A DNA stretch of 7,176 bases from Bacteroidota bacterium (lineage in GTDB: Bacteria; Bacteroidota; Bacteroidia; Bacteroidales; JAADJA01): the NCBI GenBank assembly GCA_024278155.1, contig JAJRTT010000500.1, positions 1-7,176 on the forward strand, in the 5' to 3' direction. This document shows, piece by piece, positions 5,226 to 7,176 of the stretch. The translations under genes and the position numbers were made by a program. Each line of letters opens with the position of its first letter. The stretch's first letter is position 1. The notes under the pieces were generated by a model that was not told where the DNA came from, made no database searches, and worked only from the letters and a program-made list of their open reading frames with translations.

Positions 5226-7118
5226 TTACCCATGTAATTTCTTCCTTGTCTCCTCCAGTGCCGTATTGCTCCCGAACACATGGATAATGTCGCCCATCTT
5301 AAAATAGGTTTCGCCGTGTGGGATGTATAATTTATCGTCCCTTTTTATCATCATCAAAATGGCATCGCGGTGAAAGGGCACTTCCAAGAGTTGAAGGCCG
5401 TCCAGTTTTGTATTGGTGATGGCGATTTCCTCCACACTAAAGTTTTCAAACGATTCCACTAATGTATGATAGGTCGTTGGGCGGATGATGAGGTTTTCGA
5501 TGGTGGTGGCCAAAACCCTTCGGGCATCTATGGTTTCAACGTTGATGGCTTTTAAGGATTCTTCGATGGAGAGGTTCCCTGCACGGGAAATTATTTTTTC
5601 ATGATGAAGCTCTTTCCTAAGCAATTCACAAATCCGAAGGTTCAGTTTATTGGAATTGGTTTCGACCACCACATAATTCGAATCGGACAATTTCAGTTTC
5701 GTATAAAGTTCCGGATCCAAGCCATCGCCCCGAAAAACATGGATCCCTTTTGCTTTTATCTCGATACACCTTTTTTCGTGTTTTTCCACTATCACAGGAG
5801 TGAACCCATGAATGGACAAGCGGCGTGCAAGGAGGACGCCCGTACTGCTCCCACCAATGATTATGGTTTTGCCGCCAGCCAAAATATCGGTCTTGTTCAA
5901 TAAATTGTAGATGGTGGGCGAAAGGAAACATGTGGTAACCGCCATCAGTATGAAGCAGGCATTTACCCCTGCAGAAATCACGCCCAGGTCTTGGCCAATG
6001 GCCGAAGCGGCTATGATGAGGCTTAACCGTGAAGACATCAGGAAACCCGCCGAAATGGCTTTTTTGTACCCGAACAACCTTCCCCACAACATTGAAGGGA
6101 TTACCTTTACCGCAAACAGGGTGATAAGGAGCAGGATGAGGAACCATCCCAATGAACTGTCGAATTCCTTGAGGGCGGCCGGGTCAAATTCAACGCCTAC
6201 CATGATAAAAAACACAGGGATGAGAAAACCGAAACTCATCCCATCCAGTTTCAACATCAGCAGCGACCTTTCTTTGTGCAGGAAAATGGAGAGCAGCAAG
6301 CCCCCGAGAAATGCACCGAGCAGGATCACTTCTTCGTCAATGTATTGCGAAAGGACCACAAAAATAAGGATGAGCAAAATGGTTCCCCTTACGCTTATCT
6401 GCGAAGCCGCATGGGCAAGTTGGAACGTGATTTTGTTGAAAAGCTTGTTTTTGTTGAAACGCAACCCAATCCGGTAGAAAAGGTAAAAAGCGGCAAAAAG
6501 CCCCAGTATCAAAAGTATCTCCCATTGAAAACCGTTTTTAAGGATATAGGCCGTGAACGTAAAAAGGATAATACTCAATACATCGGCAACAGCAGCGGCA
6601 ATGATGATCATTTGCCCGAAACGCATACTGATTTCGCTACGGTTTTTCAGGATGGGCAAAATAATCCCCACCGAAGTAGTGACCATGATGAGGGCAAAAT
6701 ACCAGTTGCTTTTTATGTCGGCCATGCCCGACAGGAAACCTGCGGCAATCCATGAAAGGGCAAGGGTGATGATAAAGGAGGCGATCCCTACCAACAATGG
6801 GTTTTTCAAAAAACGGGATACATTCAGCCGTTTCCGGGGAAAGGAGGCCAGGATTTTGTTCACGTCTATTTCCAGCCCGCTCATGAACATCAGGAAAACG
6901 AAACCGGTGAGTGCAAAGAAATCCAAGATATGGATACTGGTTTCATTGGCAGATGCCAAAAGGTATTTCCCGACAAAGAAACCAAGGATAATCTCCACGA
7001 TGACCGCCGGGATTTTATTCAGCCGGAGCAGGGACATGGTCATGGGGACCATCCAGGCAATGGCCGCTACGATCAAAATGGGATAAAAATCGAAATGGAA
7101 GGAAATACTCAAAATCAT
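5226..7118 (-). CDS. CPA2/Kef-type cation/proton antiporter with C-terminal RCK domain
   Basis: This 630-residue inner-membrane transporter has an antiporter domain at about 12-405, with some twelve hydrophobic helices. GLEIDV at 81-86 is a family block. The ion-binding helix reads AAAVADVLSIILF (174-186), with D179 as the key aspartate. Its neighbour is A178, so it has neither the DD pair of electrogenic CPA2 exchangers nor the QD of KefC. VEFDP at 308-312, K337 and a helix with SSRLSL at 361-366 also fit. After a short linker, an RCK_N domain starts near 416. Its loop is GGSSTG (421-426), with serine replacing the middle glycine of GxGxxG, and E444 is the acidic strand-2 tip expected for NAD(H)-type binding. 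RCK_C spans about 555-630. It probably exchanges K+ or Na+ for H+ under nucleotide control; the ion cannot be told from sequence. The ATG at 7118 follows an AT-rich leader. Confidence 0.92.
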   Translation of the reverse strand: MILSISFHFDFYPILIVAAIAWMVPMTMSLLRLNKIPAVIVEIILGFFVGKYLLASANETSIHILDFFALTGFVFLMFMSGLEIDVNKILASFPRKRLNVSRFLKNPLLVGIASFIITLALSWIAAGFLSGMADIKSNWYFALIMVTTSVGIILPILKNRSEISMRFGQMIIIAAAVADVLSIILFTFTAYILKNGFQWEILLILGLFAAFYLFYRIGLRFNKNKLFNKITFQLAHAASQISVRGTILLILIFVVLSQYIDEEVILLGAFLGGLLLSIFLHKERSLLMLKLDGMSFGFLIPVFFIMVGVEFDPAALKEFDSSLGWFLILLLITLFAVKVIPSMLWGRLFGYKKAISAGFLMSSRLSLIIAASAIGQDLGVISAGVNACFILMAVTTCFLSPTIYNLLNKTDILAGGKTIIIGGSSTGVLLARRLSIHGFTPVIVEKHEKRCIEIKAKGIHVFRGDGLDPELYTKLKLSDSNYVVVETNSNKLNLRICELLRKELHHEKIISRAGNLSIEESLKAINVETIDARRVLATTIENLIIRPTTYHTLVESFENFSVEEIAITNTKLDGLQLLEVPFHRDAILMMIKRDDKLYIPHGETYFKMGDIIHVFGSNTALEETRKKLHG

Positions 7119-7122
7119 TTTT

Positions 7123-7172
7123 CAAAATTAACAAAGTATGGTTTACGAATGACTATTAACTTGCCAAAGATC
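7123..7172 (-). promoter_or_regulatory. Probable promoter region of the antiporter gene, -7 box ambiguous
   Basis: Three candidates lie upstream on the minus strand. TAATTTTG (7123-7130) matches exactly but is so close to the ATG at 7118 that the message would be nearly leaderless. TACTTTG (7132-7138) has a one-base spacer. GATCTTTG (7165-7172) matches 7 of 8 and would leave a leader of about 40 nt. The window ends before a -33 element for the last one could be tested. Confidence 0.35.
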
Positions 7173-7176
7173 GAAC

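Noticed and set aside
5911..6477. 188-codon plus-strand open frame, and a similar one at 6553-7086, opposite the antiporter
   Set aside because: Both mirror the membrane-helix codons of the antiporter gene and show no family motif; they are shadow frames.

Overview
The window looks like chromosomal DNA of a member of the Bacteroidota. The evidence is several exact matches to the phylum's TAnnTTTG -7 promoter box just upstream of genes, A-rich leaders without Shine-Dalgarno sequences, and a glutamate dehydrogenase that resembles Bacteroides-type hexameric enzymes. The species cannot be named from this alone. Base composition looks moderate by eye, and nothing marks the genes as phage or plasmid cargo.

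Layout. Positions 1-1599 (minus strand) hold a two-gene unit: rlmB (23S rRNA 2'-O-methyltransferase, GTG start) and, 13 bp downstream, a GT39-like membrane protein cut by the window edge. A 174-bp divergent promoter region separates rlmB from gdhA (1774-3111, plus). The gdhA stop codon lies inside a perfect 36-bp palindrome, and a strong intrinsic terminator follows. Right behind it come a -7 box and a short P-loop kinase resembling nicotinamide riboside kinases (3243-3746, plus). Next is a gene-free stretch, 3747-4052, that holds a roughly 196-bp element with 20-bp imperfect terminal inverted repeats and internal TTT(A/C)GTG repeats. The last two genes converge: a two-TM RCK-domain potassium channel (4053-5069, plus) and a CPA2/Kef-type cation/proton antiporter with a C-terminal RCK domain (5226-7118, minus). 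An imperfect 12-bp inverted repeat lies between their ends.

How the genes may work together (inference). The channel and the antiporter both join a membrane cation pathway to a nucleotide-binding RCK module, so they probably contribute to potassium and pH homeostasis. A pyridine-nucleotide theme links the glutamate dehydrogenase, the NR-kinase-like protein and the antiporter's dinucleotide fold. Each gene seems to have its own promoter, so this is not evidence of one operon. The protein genes are mostly recognisable housekeeping types, and I see no clear new multi-gene system. The least explained parts are the noncoding element at 3793-3988 and the palindrome at 3107-3142.
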